Assembly (NCBI RefSeq): GCF_036711975.1
Contig: NC_091972.1
Location: 10,049,001-10,113,000 of the forward strand
Reading direction: 5' to 3'
DNA length: 64,000 nt
Origin: Onthophagus taurus
Lineage: Eukaryota; Arthropoda; Insecta; Coleoptera; Scarabaeidae
Shown: positions 24,901-39,900 of the stretch, in pieces
How the letters are laid out: each line of letters starts with the position of its first letter
Numbering within the stretch: the first letter of the stretch is position 1
Made by a program: the position numbers and the translations under genes
The notes under the pieces: model-generated
What the model saw: the letters and a program-made list of their open reading frames with translations, nothing else
What the model was told of the DNA's origin: nothing
Database searches by the model: none

Positions 24901-27900
24901 CTCACGTACTTAATAAAGTTAATAATTTTTTGACTAAACTTAATTCAAACAATAAGTTGGAACCCAAAAGACAAAGCGATGAAATATCTTTGAGTCATGC
25001 TATATCAAAGACATACATAGAGGATCTACAATTAATCATACTGCTTTTTAATCCTTAAATTCGTCCATTAATTACATACGCCAGTTCAATTTGGAGCAAT
25101 ATTTCAAATATAAATATTAAAAAGAATCATTGCAAAACAGAATCATTCGATTTGCACTGGATGTACCCTGGATCATTCGTAACGATCGAATAAGATAGCT
25201 TAATATAAAAACGATGGCTAATTTTATTCATCGAACTACATTGGACTTTTCGAAAAGAATCAACTTTGCAATTCCGCACAACAGAGAACACAACATGGGT
25301 AATCGAAATATTCACATCAGACTAAAATACAAACTTTCTCAAGATATTCATATTCCCGAATAAATCCAAATCTATTTAAGTCAAACAGCCATTAACTTCT
25401 AGCGTATCCTATACTTTTATTGTGTTGCCATATTATTTTGTCATACTTATGTTATGTAATTAAATATGATGTAGGTCTGTTTTTATAAGTCTAATCGACA
25501 AGAACTCATTATGATTTGAGCCACTTGCGACCAATTAGTATTTTGCCTTTGCTGACCAAATTTGTTGAAGGAATTATAGCACTACAGCTTTGTTACTTCT
25601 TTCCACTGGATTTTATATTGAACATTTTTTTTGGTATTGTTTCTTTATTCGTTCGAATCACGTACCCATACCATTTCAACTGTTTCTCTTCTATCTCCTC
25701 TATTAGAGCTATTAAGCTTATTTCCGCTCTAACGCTCTTACTTCGTACTCTAACTGTCCTGTGTTTCCCTACAACTTTTCGTAAATACCTCATCTTTGCT
25801 GTTTTTTTAAAATTTGTGTTTGTCTAACATTGTCCTAGGTTACGGTGTGTAGGAGAGTGTGGGTGTATAGATAGTACTTTTGTTTTAGTTGCTTTCGTTT
25901 TGTAATACTCTGGTAGGTAGCTTTCTTATCTAACAGGTTATTATCTATCTGATAATAGACAGATAGAGATATTTGTGCTAACAAAAAATTGATTTTGTTT
26001 ACTCCATGACGATATTTCAATGCGTTTAGAAATTATATGGAGGCGTTTGCCGTGCACTGTATGTGGCATCTGTAAAAGGAAGTGAATATCGCATGTGCTG
26101 TTAAGGATCGAATGTTCAGTATGACGCGGATAGGAACTCTTCCCTGTTTGTGTCAACCACAAACTGTATAAGACCACCTTATCTATCATAAAATTAAATC
26201 CATACTATTAATAAGTCTAGAAATATTCAAGTAGCTTTTCTTATTGTGTGCCTAACATGTATTACTGGTTACATATAACATGTGTAACTCGTTACTTGAT
26301 TCCGTTAGGAGTTTATCGATTTTCCTTTAATGGTGAAGTTAAAAAGTTTTTAAGTACTTGAAAATCACATTATATTTGTCATCAAGATCGTTAATTATCA
26401 GCTTGGAGACACTCAATATGACAGAATATTTCTTTCAGTAGTTGTGTTATCAGTGATAAACTGTTTCAAAAGTTTTGGTGATAAACTTTTCATATACGCT
26501 AGTTGGGAGTAGATGTTACCCGAAGTTTCAACACTTGGCAATTTTGGTAGCCTATCATGATCGTAGAATGTTGCGTGTACACCACTCCTGAGTTTTTTGC
26601 TTATGATATAAGCTATGTTCTTTGTGTTCTCTGCGTTAACTTTATATCTAACTTTATGGCTGATACAAAGTCGATCTTCATATCATTGCACTCTAAGATA
26701 TCAACAACGTTCATAAAAGCCTGCATTGACTCAATTGACACAACTCTCCCTGGCAACGTTTGGACACACTCGAAAAGACAAGTTCAGTAATGATGTAGAA
26801 AAAGTATTTCTCTCAATCTGACAACGGCTGGAAAAATATATATATTAGAAAAAAAAGTAGAAATATCTCTGTTATTATAAATTAACCCATTAACACACTC
26901 TTTTCCGTTGATGAAACTGTTCGGAGTTGGTGCATATTCGAGACGCGTCGTCGTCGCTTTAACGGCGCGTTTATAAACGTTCCGAGAAGTCGTATTTTCG
27001 TTAAAATCTCGAACAAAACGGTTTCGCGCGGCGCGAACATAAAATCTATACGCCGTATTGTTTTACTCTAGTGATTTTAACGCATCGACCCAGAATCCTT
27101 AACCAAGTGCAACAAAGAGAGAACGAAGAAAAAATAAAAACCTTTAAGTGTTTATAATTTCGAAAACGCCACGCGCAAAGAGGCGTTTGTAAAACAAAAC
27201 CGTTTTTCGGGGAATACTTAAAATCCGATCGTAAAGTGGGATTTTAAATATTTTTTGTGCGCCATTAAAATTTTCTTTCAAATTTTTGTTTTTAAAATTT
27301 ATAAAACAATATAACCCCTATCTCATCTCATCTCATCAATTCAAGATTACCAACAAAAAAAATAATGAGCCACCATAAAACACAAAAAAAATCTTCTTAA
27401 TTTTCAATTTGCTTTGTGTTCTTTTACTTTTTGTTCTTTCTTGGTTGTCGAGAGCGGTAGCCCATTATGTGTTAAAAAAATTCTTCGTGGGTGTTCTTCC
27501 AGCACCACGGTCTGTGTACAGATTGTTATTACGCGGTGGCAAAAACGAAACCATTTGTGAGGGTGTATTGTTGTTATTTCTTCGAACTGCTTGGGTTCGG
27601 TCATTGTATTTGTTATGTAACGATATGACCAAAACAAAAATGTTTATTTTATACACGCACATAACACATCGATAAAAACAATCGCGCGCGTTATACATTC
27701 ACCAAAAAAAATAGCGAATCAAAAAAAGATTGCAAAAGCTTTTGTAAACTTCTTTTAGATCAAAGTGAATGAAACAGGAAAGATGTTTAAACATTTTTTG
27801 TCGCTTAGTCTTTTGAAAAAAGATGATATACGATTGAAAAAAGTTGCAATTCAGGAAGCTCGGCCGAAGAACAACCGCTGCGAAGAGTATTCTTTAAGAA

Positions 27901-30900
27901 TACGACCCGTGGAGAAACACACAATGGGGGTCTAACACTTTGTAGACGTTAAAAGGATGGTATTTGGAGTTCTTAGCTATTATTATAAGGGATACAGTGA
28001 TTTAAAAGAAATCCACGTTTACTAAAATTTTTTGTTAAGTAACAAAAAAGAAACATAACCTTACTATATCTCCTTTCGGTCTCTCCAACAGATTTATAAA
28101 TCTTAATGTAATATTAAATATATATATTTAATATAAATAATTGATTACTTATTCGGTGGTTTTCTACAATTTTTTGTTAAATAACAAAAAGGTAACATAA
28201 CCTCACTTTACCTTCTTGCTGCCGCTTCAAGAAATCTATAAATATGAATGTAATTTTTAGTATACATCTTTTAATATAAACAATTACTTACTTATTTCAT
28301 GGTTAATTTAGATTTTAACAGCATTGAATCCATAATTTTATAATAAAAACTTTCTCTTGACGTTGAATCATTCTGACATTTGTTTGTATTGTAAATTCCA
28401 GAGTTACCAACTCAATAAAATTATACAACTCGGAATGAAGATTTTAACAAACCCAAAAAGTTCTTTTCTAATTTTATAAATTAAATATAATTACTAAAGC
28501 AATTTTGATAAAAAAATCAAATTTGAAAATTAATTTGGGAAATTCTGCCAACTTAATAATCTACAGAAAAAAAAATTTACTTTGAACGTTTCCTATTACT
28601 AAAAAAAATCGTTTTTTTTTTTTATTTTTAGAATTCAAAGAAAGAATATACCACAAAAAATAAATAGAATATCTTAATAGTTTTTTTTTGCTCTTTTTCT
28701 AATGATAAATTATAACGAGAGCGTTGACTACGGTCTGAACGCTTTCAAATTACCCTGCAAACATGTGTTAATCTGGACGGTTAGAGTCTTTCGGTTCGTA
28801 TCTATTTATAGAAAGAGTCCTCTACGTCGCCGTGCGGACACGTCTTCATTAAACTAATCACATTTTAAACGCGGGTAGTTTTTGATTTTATACTGCTTTC
28901 AACAAGTTTGGTTGGATAAAGTGGGTGAAGCGGAGCGGTTGGTAGCCATGACGAAGGACTTATCACACTAAACTACGTCTTCGGGATGGATAATCGGATT
29001 AAAAAAGGTTTTCTTATTGTCCCAAAGCAAAATCCACAAAATCTTTCTTCGCCTCTCCAAAATCTTCAGAGGCAGAATAGTAAGAAAGAAAAATAAAGGA
29101 TTTTGATATCATTTTTTTTAAAATGATATCGTAAATATTGTAAAAACCCGGGCGTTGAATGCAATGAGTCAGTGGTCAGTTATCGGTTGATGAATGCCGA
29201 TAAATGTTTACTACTCACTGCGGTTGTTGAGTCTACACACACACCTCGGACGAGAGAGAGGCAATAATGGGTCGATTTAAAACCTTTTGAGGGGGACAGG
29301 AGGGAATGAAGGAGGTCTGACTATGCTAAGAAAACCTTTTCAAAGTCCGACGGTAAAGACCGAAGAATGAAAGAACAAAAACCAACGTCAACTGCAATGA
29401 ACAGAAAGAAAAAACTGCATACTTTCATATATTTCATTCGTTCGAAAATGGTCAAGCTATCGGTTAAAATTAAGACAAAAAGAAGGTTGCAATGTGAACG
29501 AAATGAAGAAATTTTTAAACACGCCCGTGCCATATGTGAAGAGAAACAACGAAAAGGAAGGAAAACAATAAAGCCGACAGAATGAGTGAGTGATATACAA
29601 CCGGGTCACGAACCGACGACCACATTGAAAAAGAAAGAAACTGTAAAGAATTAAGAATGAAGAAAAAAAGAATAATAAATATAGTATTTACTTGGAAAGT
29701 TACGGTTGTTGCAACGACGACAAAGTTATCTGATGATGTGCGGAAAGAAAATAAAAATTTGACATGATAAATATACTCAATTTACACTTCTTTGAATAAT
29801 TACAAATTCGTACTTTTATGGAGATACAAAAATAAAAATTTAGAAGCAGTTGAGCTAAGTAACTGTTCTAGAAACCAATACTACTCCTTTCGGAGTTTGT
29901 CAAATGTCGATTAATCTCTTTTTGAATTCTTCATGTCAACAATTATTGGCAACAAAACTTAATTAAAAGACCTCATTAATTTTTTGTGAAAAGTTTTGAT
30001 TTTGTCACTGTCACTTAATCTTTTTAATTTGACATATTGATGATCCCACAGACGAAGAACAACCTGTTTGTACTTGTTTGGGCCACAGTTTTAAAAGCCC
30101 CACTTAAAGATCGGTTTTTATATATGATGCATTCTTATTACTTAAAGCTAAAAACCGTTGATTAAGGTCTAATTTGAAAATCATAATACGAAATATACGA
30201 CAAATAAAAATAGTCTTATATTGCATATTTGCTTCCTACAGAAATAACCTGTCACTTTTGCATTTTGCTTAGTCATATCCTGTGCAATCAACTCTAGAAA
30301 ATATCTGGTATCTATTAATTCTCTAGAAGAAGTATGATCTTCGGAGAGAAATACATTGGTTAACATAACTTTCTCGTTTAAATCTTAATTCATGTTTGTT
30401 TAGCTTTTCCTCGCGTAATGAAGTAAGTCTAGGTTAGACCTTACTAGTTCTAAGGCTGTGAACGTTGTTGAATTAAAACTCGCATAGAGATGGAAGGGAT
30501 AGGATGAAATCAAGTGAACAAATTCTAGTAAATTCGAAACCACTCAGTTTAGATCGAGGCATTCCACGATCTAAGCTGTCAAACGTCCTTGTGAAGGCAG
30601 TGAAATTACTCCCACTGATGAACTGAATTAGTTTTGCCACATTAGTTGTAATCTAAAAACCCACCATAAATCCGTGCTAACAATCAGATAGTCGTGTATT
30701 GTAATACAATGTAGAGTACAATAACATCAACATTATGTTAAGAATGTGTCCATAATAATAAAAATCAATAATGAGATTTGATATAAATTTCGGCTTTCAC
30801 GGCAGCAAATGGAGTCATGTGGAAAGATCTAAGTCAGGTATCATAATTTTTACAATTAATAGTTGTAAGTCGTAAAGTCGAAAACAACACAGAGAAAATA

Positions 30901-33900
30901 ACCTCAGAGTTATCATAGAGCTTTGAATATGCAAAGTACTAAGTTTATAATTCATCCAACACCAGCAGTATATGGAGTCATGCACAATTTTCTTTAATTA
31001 TAGATATTGCGGTATAATCTTTTAATAGCTATATGGGAATCTGCACAGTGATTTATCATGCAAGGCAATACACCAAAGTCCACTTTTTGGAAATTACTTC
31101 CAAGGTTGGCATTGGATGAATACGATTGCACCTTCTCAATCCTACCTCTAGAGTTGTGGCTTAATTATGCTGAAGCACATTTGATGTATACGAAAACTTC
31201 AAGAATTCGACGTGGCATAAAGTTAGCGAGGTTTTGTTTATAGTTATGATCCATAATATAAAATATGGAGTGTATGGGTCTATTCTTGGTTTACATAAGT
31301 GTTAAGTTTTTTGTGTTAAGTTGTGATTAAGCATTTTAGAGCAAAATTTTGACTGTCTCTTATCAGTTGTTACCACAGAGTTAAATTTATCAAATTTTAT
31401 CAATGATATTATTTTTCTTAGCACATTGTGAACTGCCCAAAAAAGAAAAATTTTCTATAAAGTTTTTCAATGGCAGTTTTCAACATAAAATTGAAAGATA
31501 TCTATATAAAGCAGATAGAACAAGTACACAGATTCCAGTATCGCGGTTGTTGGATAACATACGATCTTGGTCACGAGGTTTCAAGTGCAAGCTCGTATAG
31601 AATATGCCAGATGCGCTTTTCAAACAATGAAGAAACTCATAGCAAATTCAGTATTGAGAAGTGGAAGCATTGACTCTTGCAATTTATGGTATGAAGCGGA
31701 TTTTTGGACGGATCACGTTACCAATGATGAGGTGGTAAGAAAGTGCTAAGATGGAAACTGAGAAAGAAGTCTAGTAAAAACTCTAGTAATGGACAGGCAT
31801 GGACACCCATTCATTATTAAGAACAGCACAAAATAGAAATTATTTTGCCGAAATTATCGCCAACCTTCAGAAATGGAGAAGGCACCTTAAAAAGGAGAAT
31901 AGTCACTTTGCAGTGAAGTCAGGTACTTGGAGCTTCAGATGTAGCATCAACTCCAAATGGATAAAAGGTGGAAATCACAGCTACTCTGACTGCTACCAAT
32001 CTGAGTATTGAATGACTTAAATTCGTCAAAATTAATAGTCCCAATTGCCTATTGGATTTGAAAATCGTGCTTTGTGGCTCTGCTCTGTGTGCTGAGAATG
32101 GCTCAGCTTGACTTCCAATTAGTCAGAATATCCACTAGTTATTTCGAATAGTATCCTTAGATGTTTTTGGTAGTACTCAATACTTTCCAATATCTCCACA
32201 CATATTCATTTATTTCAACTCTTACTTAAATTCTTTCAAATAGCTCGAAAATAGTCTAAATTAGTCCGATTTTTTTGAATAGCTCGAAATTGTTCTTGGT
32301 ACTATTTGCAAAAAACTGGATTTTGTTGGCATTTAAATCGTCACTAAATATAACACTTCCTTTCCATTTGATGACGTTAGGCAGTATTCCTTGATTACGT
32401 ACTGGGAATGATTGGGTTAATTGGGGGAGAGGTATTCTTAATGGGCGAAATGCGTCAGATTGACGTCACATTCTAGCGGGATATTGGACTTATTTAATTG
32501 TTATTTTAAATTTGGTTAGCATTTGTTAATTAAGAAACCCAACAAATTATTCATCTTCCTTTTGAACTTATAATTTAATAATTAAATTTTCTGTTGAGAC
32601 AATTTTAGTTCTTTTTATCCAATATCGAAACATTGAAGCCTGTTACCCATTAAAGATCAAATAATGTAAACAACATTGCCTCCCAAAAGTCATTAAAGGA
32701 GACGACAAGCTGTTCGCAAGCCGGTTGTAAAAGTAGTGTGTGCGTACTAAAATTACTATTCAAGAGTTGAGCGACGACGACGACGAGAGCTAACGTTTTA
32801 ACGACGCGGTTTGCTGTATGCCATTGTGCCCTCTTCGGCTTCCGCCATCGTTACTCTTCGGCACGGTTTAACAGACCATGTATAAACGAAAACGGAAAGA
32901 GAAACACGAAAAGACATCGCAGGGCAAAAGGACTGTCAGTAGATAGCATCAAAACGCCGTAAACTAAATAGTAGTACCCAGCAGTATATACGTAACATCT
33001 ACGGAACTTTATCGTTTGCGAGCTTTGACACTTAAATAGATGTGTGGAAAATACATCGACGACCAAGCAGTTTAACAGACACTTAAAGTTAAGCTAAAGA
33101 AGTAGTTAGAGATGTTTCTTAGATGAGGAAGACAAATAATTCAACATAAAAAATTTTTATTTGTTAAAAGACCAATTAGGAAATGTTCGTTACAGAAAAT
33201 TTACTGACTTTTAAAAGAATTTTTATTTAATTATTGAACATCTTTAACCATCGCGCGTCGACTTCAGACGACGACTCATCTTGTGGCGATAAAAATCGTT
33301 ATTTATCATCGGTCGTTGTCGTAAAACTTAGTGGTTAATCATCCACTAAGGGGAGGTCGTGGTCGAGAAGTTGAGAAAATAGTCGTCTTGTGTTAAAAAT
33401 ATCAATTAGTCCGAGTCGAAAAAAGGAGTCGAATCAAAAAAAACGAATTGTTGAAATTTGTTAATTCCCTTTTTTACAAATCGACGATTGTGGTTTTTTT
33501 ACGGAATTAAATTTCTGAAGAGGCGTAGTAAAAAAATAAAAAAAGATGTCGTTAAGAAAAAAAAAGGAGGAAAAGAAGAGACAATAAAACAAGTGATGGT
33601 AGGTGGCTGAGCGGGTCCGTGGCCTGCTGCGACCGAGGAGGTCCCTCGCGTTACGTGACAAAACGACCATAAAGAATTGATCAAGATTAGGTTCCGGTGT
33701 GTTTTTAATTGTCCACTGGACCAAATTTTTTCAAGAAATATTGCGCTTCTTTTTGGAAATATGGACGAAACGAAAAGAAGAAGAAGTGATGGTGGTCCTA
33801 CATCGTCTTCCTTCCCTCCTTTTTCAGTTTCTTCGGCCCGAGTGATTTTGCACGGGTGGCCGCGCTATCTACTCATTACATCGAGTAGACTTATTTTTAA

Positions 33901-36900
33901 GACAAAATCGACCCTCCGCTAACGACCTCCGCAACTCTTCTTCGTCTGGCTAAAGAAGAGGAACGAACGGGGCGACAAAAACCGAAAAGGACGCGTAGGG
34001 CACCACCACCGTACGCAGTTAAATCTCTCTCTTTCGTTTGGTACCGGTTTCTTTCCGCTTCACCGTTTCTTGTACGATAATTTGTACTGTTCTTGGAATT
34101 TGTCAGAAATGGTTATACTACAAGTCGATTACTTTTCGAATTTTTTTACAAATCCAGTTAACTATAAATTTATTTGACATTTGTCGTTATACCACTTTAT
34201 ATGCCATTTTATAAACTTTCTTTTTTAAGTTCTTTCAATTTAATTACAAAAGTTCATATTATAACATTGCTGTCTTCAATGCCGTGATCGCTTCAGCATG
34301 CGAAGACACACTGTCATAACAGTTGTCTGTAATATCCTCTTCACTTTCACTGCCATGTTGATCTCCAGACACTTCATGATTAATAATATCAATCATTCCG
34401 TGACATCAGATTCATCACAATCGTGAAAACCAGGAACTAACTAGATTAGACTGGATTTTACATTTTCAATCGTTTCTGCTTCATTTTCATTCTCTTCTTC
34501 TCCAATTTCTTTATGCTAACCATAGTTGTACCATTACTTTTAGGGTGTGTCCAAACATTATACGGAAGTGCGCGGCAGCAATACGCAGCACACAATTCTG
34601 CCACGTGCAGGTCTGATCATACCAAAAAATGTTTGCGCTTTAATATAATGTCCAAATATCGCGCGGCAACTGTTCGTTTTATTTCCGGCTTAGATCAGCT
34701 TGTTCCAGTTCCTCAACTACTGCTATAGCTTATATTTCTTCCTGGTCCTAATTCTGTTCCATCACTTGATTTTCTTTTTATCCAATTAGGTCTTCTGTTG
34801 TATTCGGGAAATATTGAATGATTGAGAGGAAACCTTTTTGTAGACATAAATAAATTTGAAATAAATTCGCTTTATATATGCTAAATAAAAAAAACAAATC
34901 CGCAATTAAAAAGTCACGTGGTAGCTGAACTTGCTATGTTTTGTCCTGTTGGTGCTTCTCCTTAGGGGGGCCCAGATCGATGCGTAATGCCTAGCGTACG
35001 CCAGCTATCAGATCGTCGGAAGTGATAGTGAAGGGTTTTTCCGTACTAAATTTCTCTGCTCAACAAGTTTAGTTATCATTTCGCCTGTAAAATAATATGT
35101 ATCTAAAATGCATTTATAACACAGTTACAATACGTATTTAAAGCCGAGATTAATCGTAAATTATTTAATAGTAATAATTCTTATACTTTATACAAGTAGT
35201 TGACGCAAAGAAATTATAATTCTTTTTGTAGAAAAACACTTTACTCTTTACTGATATTCATCATTGCACGTGTTGTATGTAAACTAAGCGGTAACATACC
35301 GATTCTTGATGTAGTGTCTGGTGTCTAAGCAGTTCTGCTACATTGTACGGTAAAGGATTAATGTTTAACATCATTTTGACGTTTATGTCAAGTTAAACTT
35401 TATGTTGTACTTTTTGACTTGTTGTATCTTTAGACAATATACATATTTTAATGCATAATTTTGCATTCTCTAATTTTAATCTATTTTATATTTTGAACAT
35501 AATTACATAATCTCCCTAATTTTAACCATAGCAATTTTTAAAATTAGAAATTCTGTCAAGTTTGGAAATGAAAAACGTTCGCGGAGTAGAGAAGCAGTAA
35601 AGTGTCGGGATGACATCGCGAAGAAGGGATTTACGTGTGACATCGTCGGTGACTTACGTCTATGTCACGCTGACGTGACTTATAAGTTTCTGTCGCTTAT
35701 AACGAACCAGACGTTCCAACAACCAGCAAGAAAATGTACAAAAAAAAAGGTTTGCTTTTATTCTCTGATGTGTTGTGTTTAAGAAAGAAACGATAAAGAT
35801 CAATAAGCTATAAAAGAATAACCAAACTGTTTTCTTGATATCACGATTATTGTGCCAACTCGACAAATGTTAATAAATATTTCGTCTTCGGCGTCGCGAT
35901 TTACAAAAAGGAAAATTGATTATTGTTTGGGTTAAAAATTTATTAAAAAATAAGTCGAGGTTGATGATTTTTTTTATGACGTTGATATTTTTCTAGTTAT
36001 TTTTTCTTTTGATTGGTTGGTTGGTATGTTTGTGTTAAAAAGTAAAACCGTCATCGGCACGGTATTCTTTATCCGGGGTTCATCTACAGCAGTTTTCGAA
36101 CTTTTATCAAATTTGAATCTCGCCGTCGGGCAATTTATTCCGTCCGGCGGTCATCCATTAAGTTAACTAATGTATGTGTGTCGAACAAAAGGAGGAAAAC
36201 GGCAAGAGACGCACACGGACACGGCACGCACAGGCACGCGAGATATGCAATATTCACACTCGGAGATTTTATGGCGTTTAATTTATTTTTTATTGCCGTC
36301 CGATCGGACCGACTGCGAACTCTCCTTCTTCTTCTTTAACTTCTTATTTTACCTTTTCTTCTCTTTCTTTACATTTCCTTTCATTCCTTTCGCTTTGTCG
36401 TTAACAAAATTGTTCGAATCTTAATTTTATTTAAACAACAATTTATTTAATGTTTATAACAAAAATTTCAATTTAAAACAATGAAATATGTCAAATGTCA
36501 TTAGGATAAAATTAATAGTATTAAATTAAAAATGTCGACCAGGTAGTGAGACAACATATATGGGAAGCTTTAAACGAACTGGGGACAAATCCAAAACTAA
36601 GAAGAGCAATCAAAAGCGTATACCATACTGTAATGGGAAATGTTAGATTGATTGGAAAAACGTCACAAGAGTTCAGAATGCAAAAGGAAGTAAAACAGGG
36701 TGACAGTTTGAGCCCACTACTCTTTGTAGCATACAATGAACAGAATAATAAAGCAAGTCAAAAGACAGAGAAACAACCAAATATGGAATAACTGCCTACA
36801 AGATTACAGCCTACAAGACTACAGAACAAACGTAAGATCCTTCACATCACAAAGAAACTGGAGATATTGACGTAAGAATAGAGGGACAACGACTGGAGGT

Positions 36901-39900
36901 AGTAGAAAGTACGAACCATAATAAGTAAGGATGGAAAGATAGATCAGGAAATACACAACAGAACAGCAAAAGCAAGTGCAGTTTACTACCAAATAAACAA
37001 CACCCTCTCAGACAAGAAGGAACTGAATCTTGCCGGAAAGCAAAAATACAATTATATAAAACCATCTATATACCCACACTTAATTATTGATCAGAAACTT
37101 GAACGATGTTGGACAAGCACAAATCGAAAATAACAGCAGCAGAGATCAAGTACCTACTAGAGTGGACTCACCTCCACTCGAGTCCAAGACCGACTGCTTG
37201 TCAGCAAAATACGTTTGCTCAAGAAATTACCTCACCTACATCAGTCCCACAGTAGTAGATGCGAATAAGACCTTAAAAATCTACACTGATGGCCCAAAAA
37301 GACGGAACGGGGCGGGAGCGGGGCTCCTTTCTCATCTTCGAATACGCCTCTCGGAACCTCGAGGTAAAAGTACCTCCGTCATACAAACGGAACTGACCAC
37401 TATCAAACTTGCTGCTGACTATATTGTTGACTTCAACGAACGCGATAAGTGTTACACTATTTATACAGACAGTAGGCCATCTGTTTTAGCGTTAAGTTAA
37501 CATTGCGCTAATAATGGACTGCCATCACTGTCAGCACTGGAAGAAGCCACGAAATCCAATCGTGTCACTATCCAATGGATCAAGGGGCACTCCGGCTCTA
37601 CGGGTAACAAACATGCGGATAGATTAGCAACGCGTGCTGTCAGCAGAGTTCCCTGTGCACCCGAGCCGATAATTACCCCTTCTTTAGCTACTCATATCAA
37701 CATGATCAAGCACATTACCCACAAAAAATTCCTAAACGCATGGGACAAAACCCTGGGCTGCTATCTTGCTAAGGATTTGTTAAAATATCCTTTGAAAATT
37801 ATAGCTCAGTTTTTCGTAGGGCTTGGAAAAACGCCCTTCGGTTAGCCATAGGTCTCCTCACGGGACACTAAGCTAAAGAAGTACCTTCACAATTTGAAGC
37901 TTGCAAACTCTCCTCTCTGTCGAGCCTGTGAACAGGACGACGAGACCGCTAGACACATCTTGTGTGATTGCCCCTCTCTAGCAGACATCAGAATGAGTAC
38001 CGTAGTAGCCGGGGAGGCATGGCTGACCACAGATGATATCAGGAACTCACCTCTGAGTGATCCGGTAAATCCCTAGGCTGGTTGATGTGAAAAGAGGTAA
38101 TGTTGGGAGTAAAACAAGGGGTCCAACGCATGCACTCCCGTTTCCTTACATACATACATATATACAAGTACCTACGCAAGATATTGGGGAAAACCAGAAG
38201 AGGTAGGGTACGGAACTAGAAGAGGAAATATAGGAAATAGAGAGAAAACAACTAAGCTGGTATGGTCATATGGTTCGAATGAAAGAAGATAGAATACCTA
38301 AGAAAATCTTCAACATAGGGTCAGAAGGAAATAGAAAGCGAGGTAGCCCAAAAGCCCAATGGGAAGGAGAGACTGGGAAGATGATTGAAAGAAGAGGAAA
38401 TACTCGCCGAAGTACCGGTTATGGCCGGCGATAAGAAGATGTATAAAAGAAATTAGAAATTTCAAAATAACAATGTAATGATACCATTCTGTGATTCTAT
38501 TCTGTGTTATAGTCTTAATTAAAGAATGTACTCGTCGTTAGATGGTGTTTTTGTGACATCATCTACTAAATTGCGTTTTTACAAGCTGATGTAACCAAAC
38601 AATTATCTTTATTCTTTTACCTAGCTGTGTTTAAAGAACTAAAAATGGTTTATCGCGAAGATAATCGACAGAATGACAACCTCATCTACTGAAAACTAAA
38701 CCTCTTCCATATCCAACTGATTTAAGCGCTCTCAATGAAAACGGTTCATGTCTGTTTAACAGACATGTAATCTATCTATGTATCTCATATCATCAGTAAG
38801 TGTGCAGATGACCAATAATACGCTATAAATGTTTTAATGACTCTTGATCATTCATTTGAAGTACGTGAGTTGTATTTGGTGATAAATTCACAATTTCACA
38901 GGTGGGTTAAAATCGATTAGAGTGCAAAAAGCACAACATAAATTGATTGTTTGAAAATACTGTTTAACCCTAGGATTAAAATGACCAATTTAAAAAAAAA
39001 GATACTGTCATCCAAGCTTTGGAACTTGATTTTTAAATCACTGCTAAACCAGCTTTTCAACTTTTTAAATCTTTTGGATTTTCAGAACGTTTAATTAAGA
39101 AAGGCTTTATTAACTTACAAGTATTACCTGCATTTACACCCACAATCGCAGTTAATCCCTCGTCGTTGAACCCTTGAAACATGGGAACGTTTTTCCATCA
39201 CAAGTTATATTCATACATTATACTTCGGCGCATACATATTGCATATTGTATATATCGCAATTACAGAACTCTTGAACATGCAACAGGCCTATTATTAAGG
39301 TATACTTGGGTACCAGTTGTTGCTGTTACATTTCAATTTCTTCTGCCTTATTCTTTACGAAAACTGGCCTTCATGATGAAATTTGGGCGAATACAAAGTT
39401 CTTGTTCCATATTTTTGGGATAAGTATGTTAATTTAATCTTTTTTTCTAATTTCACATAATCAATAAAGGTAATAATAGAATTAATAGTGGAAAGTATTT
39501 GATAAATCGCCCACGTTTTCCAAAGCTTGACTCTTTTGGATCGTCGTAGTCCTCGTTATGTTGTCGTTTGGGTCGTATGCGTTCACTTCTCGCCCAACGG
39601 CCCAGAGAGAAGAGAACGAGAATTATGGTCGTTGTCAAAAAGTTGAACGGCCATTTCGCCTTAGCGCTAAATCTCCACGTTCGATCGATCTTAATCTTCT
39701 ACGGCGGCGACTTGACGCGCCCTTTTTTCACTCTCTCTCGGAGACCCCGCGCGCCGTTCGTTTTAAATTTATAAGCTCCGTCCGGCGGGCGTCGGGCGTG
39801 ATCTATTGCGACCTGACGCCCCTCAAACGAGAGAGAACCAAACAACAGCTAAAACCCAACCGGAGAAGAGGGAACGTATAGTTTGTACTATGGTTGTGGT

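Noticed and set aside
25941-26189. 82-codon minus-strand frame
   Set aside because: Looks vaguely transposon-like but no diagnostic block could be identified.
34513-34728. 71-codon plus-strand frame
   Set aside because: Coincides with a dispersed GC-rich repeat that recurs at 63.3 kb.
39558-39881. 107-codon and 68-codon frames in the CpG-rich island before eya exon 3
   Set aside because: Overlapping frames on the same strand with Arg-rich, composition-driven sequence and no homology.
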